Source of the DNA: Burkholderiales bacterium
Lineage (GTDB): Bacteria > Pseudomonadota > Gammaproteobacteria > Burkholderiales > Burkholderiaceae_C
Length of the DNA: 5,304 nucleotides
NCBI GenBank assembly: GCA_006227785.1
Contig: SBFU01000256.1
Span: 1 to 5,304 of the forward strand
Direction: 5' to 3'
The notes under the pieces were generated by a model. It saw only the letters and a list, made by a program, of their open reading frames with translations. It had not been told where the DNA came from and did not search any database. Position numbers and translations under genes: made by a program. Each line of letters opens with the position of its first letter. Positions within the stretch are counted from its first letter, which is position 1. Positions 1 through 5,304 of this stretch are shown here, piece by piece.

Positions 1-408
1 CAGCTGCTTGACCAGGTTGATGGTCGCGTACTGGCGACCCAGGTCGGGGTGGGCAATCACACGGTTGAAGCCGCCGCGTTCGCGCGACACCGCTTCGATC
101 TGCAGTGCCAGCTCGGGATGACCGCGGTAGTCGTAAGGCACGCCATGCAGGTACCAGGGCATCTCGTCGGAGATGTAGGTGCCGCTGTAGCGCTCCCCGC
201 CATCGACCAGGTGGTAGCCGGTGGTGAACCAGTGCGAGTCGAAGATCATCACGACGTCGGGTGCGGCGTCCTGGATCTTCTGGCGCAAACGGGCGTAGCC
301 CGGGATCAGGTCCGAGTCGGCCCCGGCGCCCTGGAGCACGCGGAATTCTTCACATTGCATCAGGCCGGGGTGGTGCGACACCACGGCGGCGCCTACGATT
401 TGTCCCAT
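1..408 (-). CDS. hpaD: Class III extradiol ring-cleavage dioxygenase (LigB superfamily), 3,4-dihydroxyphenylacetate 2,3-dioxygenase-like, N-terminal half; 3' end outside window
   Basis: The first 136 codons are visible and the frame is open to the window edge. Family members are about 280 residues, so roughly half is missing. The enzyme would open a catechol ring next to the hydroxyl pair using Fe(II) (or Mn(II)) and O2, giving a hydroxymuconic semialdehyde. The start ATG at 408 has AGGAG 8 nt upstream. The protein opens MGQIVGAAVVSHHPGLM, with His12 in the position of the first metal ligand. IFDSHW at 55-60 gives His59, the second. The Glu ligand is expected in the missing half. The block YSGTYISDEMPWYLHG followed by PYDYRGHPELA (74-101) aligns well with my memory of E. 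coli HpcB (FEGVYTSNELPHFI...YNYEGNPELG), which separates it from LigB, MhpB and DesZ types. It lies 35 nt after the esterase. The plus-strand frames over it are antisense shadows. The homoprotocatechuate substrate is inferred. Confidence 0.86.
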   Translation of the reverse strand, partial: MGQIVGAAVVSHHPGLMQCEEFRVLQGAGADSDLIPGYARLRQKIQDAAPDVVMIFDSHWFTTGYHLVDGGERYSGTYISDEMPWYLHGVPYDYRGHPELALQIEAVSRERGGFNRVIAHPDLGRQYATINLVKQL

Positions 409-416
409 GTGGGGTA

Positions 417-421
417 CTCCT
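417..421 (-). promoter_or_regulatory. Ribosome binding site of the extradiol dioxygenase gene
   Basis: Minus-strand AGGAG lies 8 nt before the ATG at 408, in the 35-nt gap after the esterase stop codon. The gap is too short, and lacks any hairpin, for a terminator, so the dioxygenase is read as part of the same transcript. Confidence 0.7.
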
Positions 422-443
422 ATGGCTGCGTCGTGGCAGCGGG

Positions 444-2024
444 TCAGTTGAACTTCTTCGCTGCCCAAAGTTGACGCCGTTCGGACAGCGGGTCCGAAAC
501 CACAGACGATGTGGTGTCAAAGCGCATGGTCGGGCGTGTGCTCAGCTCGTAGCGGGCCCAGCCCGGATCGCCGGTTTTCACGAATCGCAGCCAGTGGCCG
601 AACATGGTGTCGGCCAGGGGCTGGTGGCCCACACCGCCGATGAAGGGCCCGGCCTGCGTGCTGCCCAGGGTGTTGAACGCGAAAGGCACGTCCACCACGT
701 GACCCGCGCCCAGACGCCCGCCGAACCCAGGCGACTGCCAGGCAAAGTGGTAGTTCCATGTCGGCGCGCCAGCGGCCACGCGGTTCTCCGCGAAGCGCAG
801 TGCGGGTATGCGGAAGGTGCTGTCGGACTCAAAGGCGGCCAGCATGTCGCCAGGTGAGGCGTTAGCCCGGGTCTGGGCATAGACCAGCGCGGCGTTTTCG
901 GGCAGCTGGGCGCCCCTGATCGCGGCCGCGAATGCCTGCGCCGGAATGCGGTCGATGGTGCCGCCGGGAACCAGATACAAGCGCGCCTCGTCGTCGGTGC
1001 TGCCGATCAGCAAAGGCATATCCCGGCGTGCATGCCGCGTCAGTGAGGCCAGCGGGGGGGCAGTCACCACGTTGCCGTCCACCACCGGTAGGTAGGGCGG
1101 TTGACCACCGATGGGGCCCCACTTGGCGCGATCGCGCAGGTCGGTCACCATACGTTCGGTGGCGGTGATGAGGACCGTCATGGGCACGCCCGCCAGGGCC
1201 TGAGCGGTGGGATCGACCTTCAGCTCGCCAGCGGTGGCGGCAGCGATTCGCCGGGCCTGTTCAGGCGTGAAGTGGTTCTGCGGCGGGCTTTGTGCGATCG
1301 CCTTGTGGAACAGCCCCTTTGCCGAAGGCATGCCCATGAGGACCATCACGCTCTGGGCGCCAGCGGACTGCCCGGCCAGGGTGACATTGCCAGCATCGCC
1401 CCCGAAGGCCGCGATGTTCTGCCTGACCCATTGCAGGGCTGCCACCTGGTCCAGAAATCCCCGATTGGGTGGCATGCCGTCGACCCACATGAAGCCATCG
1501 ATGCCCACCCGGTAGTTGACCGTCACCACCACCACACCCTCGCGGGCGAACGCGGTGCCGTCATACCAGGTCTCGCTGGCGTTGACGCGATAGAACGCGC
1601 CACCGGGCAACCAGACCAGCACGGGGGCATTCCTGGCGTTCGCTGGCGCCCAGATGTTCATGGTGAGGTCGTCGGGGGCGCCGGCAAGGCCACCACCTGG
1701 CGCGCGGGACGGCTGCGGTGGCATGGGACCGGCGCTGGATGCATCGCGAACACCGGACCAGGCGGGCATCGGCTGCGGGGCTTTGAACCGGTTGCTGGCA
1801 ACGTAAGGGTTGGCCGCATACGGCACGCGCATGAAGGTCAGCACCTGACCGGTTCGCCGACCTTTGAGCTGGCCTTGTGCCACGGTGGCAACCGGCGTCT
1901 CTCCGGTGACGCCGGTGATGGACTGGGTGCCCGGTACAGCGCAACCGGCAAGCGCCAGGCTGCCAAGCCCGAGCGCTGCACCTGCGCCCAGCCACTCGCG
2001 TCGGTTCATGGGGTGTTGGCTCAT
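444..2024 (-). CDS. Type-B carboxylesterase/lipase family hydrolase with Tat-type lipoprotein signal
   Basis: The protein has 526 residues and the alpha/beta-hydrolase carboxylesterase fold; the family hydrolyses carboxylic esters. The N-terminus MSQHPMNRREWLG has an Arg-Arg pair (8-9), then a hydrophobic stretch (11-26) and the lipobox LAGC with lipidated Cys28. I infer export by the Tat route and membrane anchoring facing the periplasm or outside. FGGDAGNVTLAGQSAGA (207-223) holds nucleophile Ser220. LIGSTDDEARLY offers Glu346 as the likely acid, and LGAGHVVDVPFAFN gives His442. Three departures from the usual consensus are visible: GQSAG instead of GESAG, PGGAF (140-144) instead of HGGGF at the oxyanion hole, and PDDLTMNIW where most members have EDCLxLN, so the disulfide Cys is missing. 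The start at 2024 has AGGAG 6 nt upstream. The frame is open further upstream, but there it only overlaps the aldehyde dehydrogenase gene. The substrate is unknown. Operon context suggests an ester of a catecholic or phenolic acid. Confidence 0.87.
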   Translation of the reverse strand: MSQHPMNRREWLGAGAALGLGSLALAGCAVPGTQSITGVTGETPVATVAQGQLKGRRTGQVLTFMRVPYAANPYVASNRFKAPQPMPAWSGVRDASSAGPMPPQPSRAPGGGLAGAPDDLTMNIWAPANARNAPVLVWLPGGAFYRVNASETWYDGTAFAREGVVVVTVNYRVGIDGFMWVDGMPPNRGFLDQVAALQWVRQNIAAFGGDAGNVTLAGQSAGAQSVMVLMGMPSAKGLFHKAIAQSPPQNHFTPEQARRIAAATAGELKVDPTAQALAGVPMTVLITATERMVTDLRDRAKWGPIGGQPPYLPVVDGNVVTAPPLASLTRHARRDMPLLIGSTDDEARLYLVPGGTIDRIPAQAFAAAIRGAQLPENAALVYAQTRANASPGDMLAAFESDSTFRIPALRFAENRVAAGAPTWNYHFAWQSPGFGGRLGAGHVVDVPFAFNTLGSTQAGPFIGGVGHQPLADTMFGHWLRFVKTGDPGWARYELSTRPTMRFDTTSSVVSDPLSERRQLWAAKKFN

Positions 2025-2029
2025 GTGTG

Positions 2030-2035
2030 TCTCCT
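2030..2035 (-). promoter_or_regulatory. Ribosome binding site of the esterase gene
   Basis: Minus-strand AGGAGA ends 5 nt before the ATG at 2024, within the 41-nt gap after the aldehyde dehydrogenase stop. It is strong and decides the start: the codons upstream in the open frame lack a comparable site, and the Tat/lipoprotein signal begins exactly here. The rest of the gap shows no hairpin with a T-run. Confidence 0.75.
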
Positions 2036-2065
2036 GTTGTGGTGAAAGGCCAATGCGGTGCGAAC

Positions 2066-3538
2066 TCAGCGGTGGCTGAAGCTCGCCTTGAAGGGTTTCT
2101 TGGGTACCACGACGTCCTTGACGTCGCAGAAAAACTCGAAGCTCCAGTCGCCACCTTCGCGGCCGATGCCGCTGCGCTTGATGCCGCCAAACGGCGCGGC
2201 CAGGTCGCGGATGCCGAAGCTGTTGACCCAGATGAAACCCGTGCGCACCTGCTCGGCCACCGCCGTGGCGTGGGCGGTCTCGCCGTAGCACACCCCACCC
2301 AGTCCGAAGTCCGTGCCGTTGGCCAGCGTGATGGCCTCATCGTCGCTGGCAAAGGTCTGCAGCGTCAGCACCGGGCCGAACACTTCGTTCTGCACGATCT
2401 CGTCGGACTGCTGGAGATTTGTGATCATGGTGGGCTGGATGTACTGGGCCCCAAACGGGTGCGCAGCTCCACCCCAGAGCACCTGGGCGCCGGCGGCCAC
2501 CGCACGTTCCACGAAGCCCAGCACGCGTTCGACCTGTTTCGGGTGGATCACCGGCCCCACCTCGGTGGTCTCATCGCGCGGGTCGCCCACGACGAGTTTT
2601 TCCACGTAGGCGCGCATGGTGGCGATGAAGGCGTCGACCACTTTTTCATGCACCAGAAACCGGGTGCCCGCCAGGCACACCTGCCCGGCGTTGCGGTACA
2701 TCAGCGCCCCGGTGGCGGCGGCGCTGTCGATGTCGGCGTCTTCCAGCACGATGAAGGGGCTCTTGCCGCCCAGCTCCAGACTGCAGGGCACCAGGTTGGC
2801 ACCGGCGGACTGGGCGATCCATTTGGCCGTGGGCACACTGCCGGTGAACGACACGCGGGCGATGCGCGGGTCGCTCACCAACTTGGCGCCGGTGTTAGCG
2901 CCCGTGCCTTGCACGACGTTGAACACGCCCGGTGGCAGACCCGCCGCGTGGGCGGCGTCGGCCAGCAGCGAGCAGGTCAGCGGCGCCCACTCTGGTGGTT
3001 TCAGGATGCAGGTGTTGCCCGCGGCCAGCGCCGGACCTAGCTTCCAGGTGGACAGCATCAGGGGCGCGTTCCATGGCGTGATGACCACCACGACACCGGC
3101 GGGGTCGTGGCGCACGATGTGGTGGGCCTGTTCGGTCTCGATGGGCCGGTTCTGCAGGTCAAGCGCATGCTGGGCAAACCAGCTGATGTTGAGCATGGCG
3201 CGCGGCACCACGCCGTGGCGCATGCGCGAGAGCAGCACGCCCGCGTCGTTGCTCTCCAGCAGACACAGGGCATCGGCGCGCTTGCCGATCTCTTCGGCAA
3301 AGCGGTCCAGGTAGGGCTTGCGCTCGGCGGCGCTCAGCGCGCTCCAGGCAGGGAACGCCTGTTGGGCGGCCACGATGGCGGCCTCCACATGCTCGGCCGT
3401 GCCTTCGCTGATGTGGCCCAGCACCTGCTGGTCGATGGGGCAGAAGATCTCGAACGTCTTGTCGGAGGCGATGCGCTGGCCGCCAATGTAGTGATCGGGT
3501 GAGACGGCGACGCCGGCGACTTCGAGCATGCGGCTCAT
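2066..3538 (-). CDS. hpaE: NAD(P)+-dependent aldehyde dehydrogenase, 5-carboxymethyl-2-hydroxymuconate semialdehyde dehydrogenase-like
   Basis: The protein has 490 residues, standard for the ALDH superfamily. By family and context it oxidises the ring-cleavage semialdehyde to the dicarboxylic or tricarboxylic acid in the cytosol. Landmarks: PWNAP at 155-159 with oxyanion Asn157, cofactor-binding Lys180 in ILKPPE, the Rossmann FTGSV at 231-235, general base Glu255 in LELGGKSP, catalytic Cys288 in NAGQVC, and EVFGPV at 385-390. The C-terminal block IRDLAAPFGGIKRSGIGREGG (443-463) closely resembles the block in HpaE and in 2-hydroxymuconic semialdehyde dehydrogenases (DmpC/XylG), which supports this clade over betaine-aldehyde or succinate-semialdehyde enzymes. 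The start ATG at 3538 overlaps the previous stop as ATGA and has GGAAAGG 7 nt upstream. A second ATG three codons later is possible. Position between the hydroxyacid dehydrogenase and the esterase, with HpaD- and HpaI-like genes in the same operon, favours the carboxymethyl-hydroxymuconate substrate. The substrate assignment is less sure than the fold. Confidence 0.85.
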   Translation of the reverse strand: MSRMLEVAGVAVSPDHYIGGQRIASDKTFEIFCPIDQQVLGHISEGTAEHVEAAIVAAQQAFPAWSALSAAERKPYLDRFAEEIGKRADALCLLESNDAGVLLSRMRHGVVPRAMLNISWFAQHALDLQNRPIETEQAHHIVRHDPAGVVVVITPWNAPLMLSTWKLGPALAAGNTCILKPPEWAPLTCSLLADAAHAAGLPPGVFNVVQGTGANTGAKLVSDPRIARVSFTGSVPTAKWIAQSAGANLVPCSLELGGKSPFIVLEDADIDSAAATGALMYRNAGQVCLAGTRFLVHEKVVDAFIATMRAYVEKLVVGDPRDETTEVGPVIHPKQVERVLGFVERAVAAGAQVLWGGAAHPFGAQYIQPTMITNLQQSDEIVQNEVFGPVLTLQTFASDDEAITLANGTDFGLGGVCYGETAHATAVAEQVRTGFIWVNSFGIRDLAAPFGGIKRSGIGREGGDWSFEFFCDVKDVVVPKKPFKASFSHR

Positions 3539-4938
3539 GGCAGGACCTTTCCAGGGTTCATCAGGTTGTGGGGGTCCAGCGCCTGCTTGACGGCGCGCAT
3601 CAGCGCCAGCTCGGCGGAGGACTTGTAGCGGGCGGACTCGTCGCGGCGCAGCACGCCCAGGCCGTGTTCGGCCGAGATGGAGCCGTCGAACGCGTTCACC
3701 GCGTCGTGCACCAGGCGGTTGACCGGCTCTTCGAGCGCGGTGAAGCGGGCGCTGTCGGTGTCGCCCTCGGCGGGCGAGAGGTTGTAATGAAGGTTGCCGT
3801 CGCCCACGTGGCCGAACACCACCAGCCGCTGGACGGGGAAGGCGTTGGCCAGTTGCGCGTCGGTGCGTTCGATGAAGTCGGCGATGGCGGAGATGGGCAG
3901 CGCGATGTCGTGCTTGATGGTCTTGCCCTCGGCGCCCTGGGATTCGGAAATGTCTTCCCGCAGCGCCCACAGCGCCTGGAACTGCGACAGGCTCTGCGAC
4001 ACCACCGCGTCGGTCGCCCATTCGTGTTCGAAGGCCTGCTCCATCAGCGACTCCAGGGCTTCGTTGGCATGGGCTTCACTCTGCGTGTCGCTGACCTCGA
4101 TCAGCAGGTACCACGGCGAGCGCTGGTCCAATGGCAGCCGCGCCGACTCGACGTGTTTTTCCACCAGACCGATGCAGGTGTCGCTCATCAGCTCGCAGGC
4201 GGTGAGCGCGGCGCCCAGTTGCGCCTGCGCCTGCTGCAGCAGGGCCACCGCTGCGGCGGGCGAAGGCACGGCCACAAAGGCCACCACCTGCGCCGCTGGC
4301 AGGGGGAACAGCTTGAGCGTGGCGGCGGTGATCACGCCCAGCGTGCCTTCGCTGCCGATGTACAGGTCGCGCAGGCTGTAGCCCGTGTTGTCCTTGCGCA
4401 GGCCGCGCAGGCCGTCCCACAGATCGCCTGAGGCGGTGACCACTTCCAGCCCCAGGCACAGATCGCGGGCATTGCCGTAGCGCAGCACCTGCACGCCGCC
4501 CGCGTTGCTGGCCAGGTTGCCGCCGATGGTGCAACTGCCTTCCGCAGCGAGGCTGAGCGGAAACAGGCGCTCGGCTTCGCGCGCCGCTTCCTGCACCTGC
4601 AGCAGGGTGACGCCGGCTTCGACCTCGATGGTGTTGTTGACCGCGTCGATGCGGCGCACCTTGTTGAGGCGCGTGAGCGAGAGCACCAGCGCCCGCCCGC
4701 TGCCGTCGGGCGTGGCGCCGCCCGAGAGGCCGGTGTTGCCACCCTGGGGCACGACCGGTACACGATGATCGTGGCACCAGCGAACCACGGCGGCCACGTC
4801 GGCAGCGCTGTCGGGCTGCGCCACGGCCAGGGCCTGCCCGGTCCACTTGCGGCGCCAGTCGGTCAGGTAGGGCGCCATGTCGGTCGGCTCGGTGAACAGC
4901 CGGCCGGCGAACGCTGCACGCAATGTCGTGAGGTCCAT
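3535..4938 (-). CDS. FAD-dependent D-2-hydroxyacid dehydrogenase, D-2-hydroxyglutarate dehydrogenase-like (FAD_binding_4 / FAD-oxidase_C)
   Basis: The protein has 467 residues, normal for this family. It oxidises a D-2-hydroxyacid to the 2-oxoacid and passes electrons to a flavoprotein, quinone or cytochrome acceptor. It has no signal peptide, so it is cytosolic or peripheral to the membrane. The N-terminal half is the PCMH-type FAD domain: PQGGNTGLSGG at 64-74, GSCTIGGNLASNAGG at 134-148, KDNTGY at 182-187 and IGSEGTLGVIT at 194-204. The C-terminal cap carries the metal site: H377 and H384 in GHVGDGNLH, and E424 with H425 in SAEHG. R327, S331, K342 and N386 sit at the spacings I recall for substrate-contact residues of human D-2-hydroxyglutarate dehydrogenase (Arg386, Thr390, Lys401, Asn443), with Ser in place of Thr. 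ATG at 4938 was chosen because it begins just before the conserved N-terminus. A GTG at 4950 overlapping the aldolase stop would add four residues. The stop overlaps the next start (ATGA). D-lactate, glycolate or aryl-lactate substrates cannot be excluded. Confidence 0.88.
   Translation of the reverse strand: MDLTTLRAAFAGRLFTEPTDMAPYLTDWRRKWTGQALAVAQPDSAADVAAVVRWCHDHRVPVVPQGGNTGLSGGATPDGSGRALVLSLTRLNKVRRIDAVNNTIEVEAGVTLLQVQEAAREAERLFPLSLAAEGSCTIGGNLASNAGGVQVLRYGNARDLCLGLEVVTASGDLWDGLRGLRKDNTGYSLRDLYIGSEGTLGVITAATLKLFPLPAAQVVAFVAVPSPAAAVALLQQAQAQLGAALTACELMSDTCIGLVEKHVESARLPLDQRSPWYLLIEVSDTQSEAHANEALESLMEQAFEHEWATDAVVSQSLSQFQALWALREDISESQGAEGKTIKHDIALPISAIADFIERTDAQLANAFPVQRLVVFGHVGDGNLHYNLSPAEGDTDSARFTALEEPVNRLVHDAVNAFDGSISAEHGLGVLRRDESARYKSSAELALMRAVKQALDPHNLMNPGKVLP
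3546..3552 (-). promoter_or_regulatory. Ribosome binding site of the aldehyde dehydrogenase gene
   Basis: On the minus strand GGAAAGG lies 7 nt before the ATG at 3538, inside the last codons of the upstream dehydrogenase gene. Together with the ATGA stop/start overlap it supports translational coupling and selects this start over the ATG three codons downstream. Confidence 0.6.
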
Positions 4939-4946
4939 GGCCTTGC

Positions 4947-5304
4947 TCACGCTTGGGTGGGGGCGGCCGTCTTGAAACGTGCCGACAGTGCCCGGGCCGC
5001 CTGGGCCATCAGCGAGGTGTCGACGCCGACCGCCACGAAGCGCACGCCCATGTCGATGCATTCGCGTGCGCGGGCCTCGTTCACCGCCAGGATGCCGACC
5101 GCCTTGCCCATGGCGACAACCCGACGGATGGCGTCGTTGATGGCGTTGACCACCTCCGGCAGCTCGGCCGCGCCCAGGTGGCCCATCGATGCCGCCAGGT
5201 CGGCCGGACCGATGAACACGCCATCGATGCCATCGACCGCCGCGATCGCCTCGATCTGTGCCAGCGCGTCGATGGTCTCGACCTGCACCAGCAGGCAGAC
5301 GCTG
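4947..5304 (-). CDS. hpaI: HpcH/HpaI family aldolase (4-hydroxy-2-oxoheptanedioate aldolase-like), C-terminal part; 5' end outside window
   Basis: Partial gene: 118 codons are visible, the frame is open to the window edge, and it ends in TGA at 4949-4947. The family is class II, divalent-metal dependent and cytosolic. It cleaves 4-hydroxy-2-oxoheptanedioate to pyruvate and succinic semialdehyde, the last step of homoprotocatechuate meta-cleavage. Seen in the sequence: the strand LLVQVET carries the metal-ligand Glu, and 26 residues later GVFIGPADL carries the metal-ligand Asp. As I recall, E. coli HpaI has the same spacing between Glu149 and Asp175. A later FVAVGVDTSLMAQAARAL stretch matches the conserved C-terminal barrel strand and helix. 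The catalytic His and Arg of the family lie upstream, outside the window. A GTG at 5288 is only an internal valine codon, because the conserved strand begins before it. It is the first gene of the visible operon, 8 nt from the next. HpaI-family members vary in substrate (2-keto-3-deoxyrhamnonate, 2-dehydro-3-deoxyglucarate), so the exact substrate rests on the neighbours. Confidence 0.9.
   Translation of the reverse strand, partial: SVCLLVQVETIDALAQIEAIAAVDGIDGVFIGPADLAASMGHLGAAELPEVVNAINDAIRRVVAMGKAVGILAVNEARARECIDMGVRFVAVGVDTSLMAQAARALSARFKTAAPTQA

Noticed and set aside
49..474. Plus-strand open frame over the dioxygenase
   Set aside because: The minus strand here encodes an HpaD-like N-terminus with a good ribosome binding site and both His ligands, so the plus frame is a shadow.
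1101..2045. Long plus-strand open frame of 314 codons
   Set aside because: It lies fully antisense to the well-conserved esterase, has a low-complexity Arg/His/Gly-rich translation with no family motif, and is expected in G+C-rich coding DNA.
2025..2065. Possible terminator or internal promoter in the largest intergenic gap
   Set aside because: Read on the minus strand, the 41 nt show no stable inverted repeat followed by T residues and no convincing -35/-10 pair. Only the ribosome binding site is supportable.
2025..2291. Upstream extension of the esterase frame on the minus strand
   Set aside because: The extension overlaps the conserved end of the aldehyde dehydrogenase and reads as Arg-rich noise. 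The ribosome binding site and signal peptide place the start at 2024.
2027..3040. Long plus-strand open frame of 337 codons
   Set aside because: It is antisense to the aldehyde dehydrogenase, which has all catalytic motifs. The translation shows no domain, and the frame is a codon-bias shadow.
3539..4021. Upstream extension of the aldehyde dehydrogenase frame on the minus strand
   Set aside because: It only overlaps the FAD dehydrogenase C-terminus in another frame. The GGAAAGG site and family length fix the start at 3538.
3499..4431. Plus-strand open frame of 310 codons
   Set aside because: It is antisense to the FAD dehydrogenase. The translation is Gly/Val/His-rich without recognisable motifs.

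Overview
The window is a G+C-rich stretch (third codon positions mostly G or C) with five genes, all on the minus strand and almost back to back. Codon bias, gene style and domain similarities suggest a betaproteobacterium, most likely a Comamonadaceae/Burkholderiales member. This is an inference from composition and general protein resemblance, not a database result.

In transcription order (right to left): the C-terminal part of an HpcH/HpaI-type aldolase (5304 to 4947); an FAD-dependent D-2-hydroxyacid dehydrogenase that most resembles D-2-hydroxyglutarate dehydrogenase (4938 to 3535); an aldehyde dehydrogenase of the hydroxymuconic-semialdehyde clade, HpaE-like (3538 to 2066); a type-B carboxylesterase with a twin-arginine lipoprotein signal (2024 to 444); and the N-terminal half of a class III extradiol ring-cleavage dioxygenase, HpaD/HpcB-like (408 to 1). 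Gaps are 8 nt, a 4-nt ATGA overlap, 41 nt and 35 nt. No promoter or terminator is visible between genes, so the window reads as the interior of one operon that continues past both edges.

The aldolase, semialdehyde dehydrogenase and extradiol dioxygenase are three steps of a homoprotocatechuate (3,4-dihydroxyphenylacetate) type meta-cleavage pathway. The ring is opened, the semialdehyde is oxidised to the acid, and, after decarboxylation, isomerisation and hydration by enzymes not in this window, a retro-aldol step gives pyruvate and succinic semialdehyde. The exported esterase and the FAD-linked D-hydroxyacid dehydrogenase do not belong to the textbook hpa set and are the interesting part. 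They suggest the operon handles a more complex substrate, for example an aromatic ester that yields a D-2-hydroxyacid, or that it disposes of a hydroxyacid by-product.

The plus strand holds no gene I can support. Its long open frames lie antisense to well-conserved coding sequence. No RNA genes, repeats, mobile elements or CRISPR arrays were seen.
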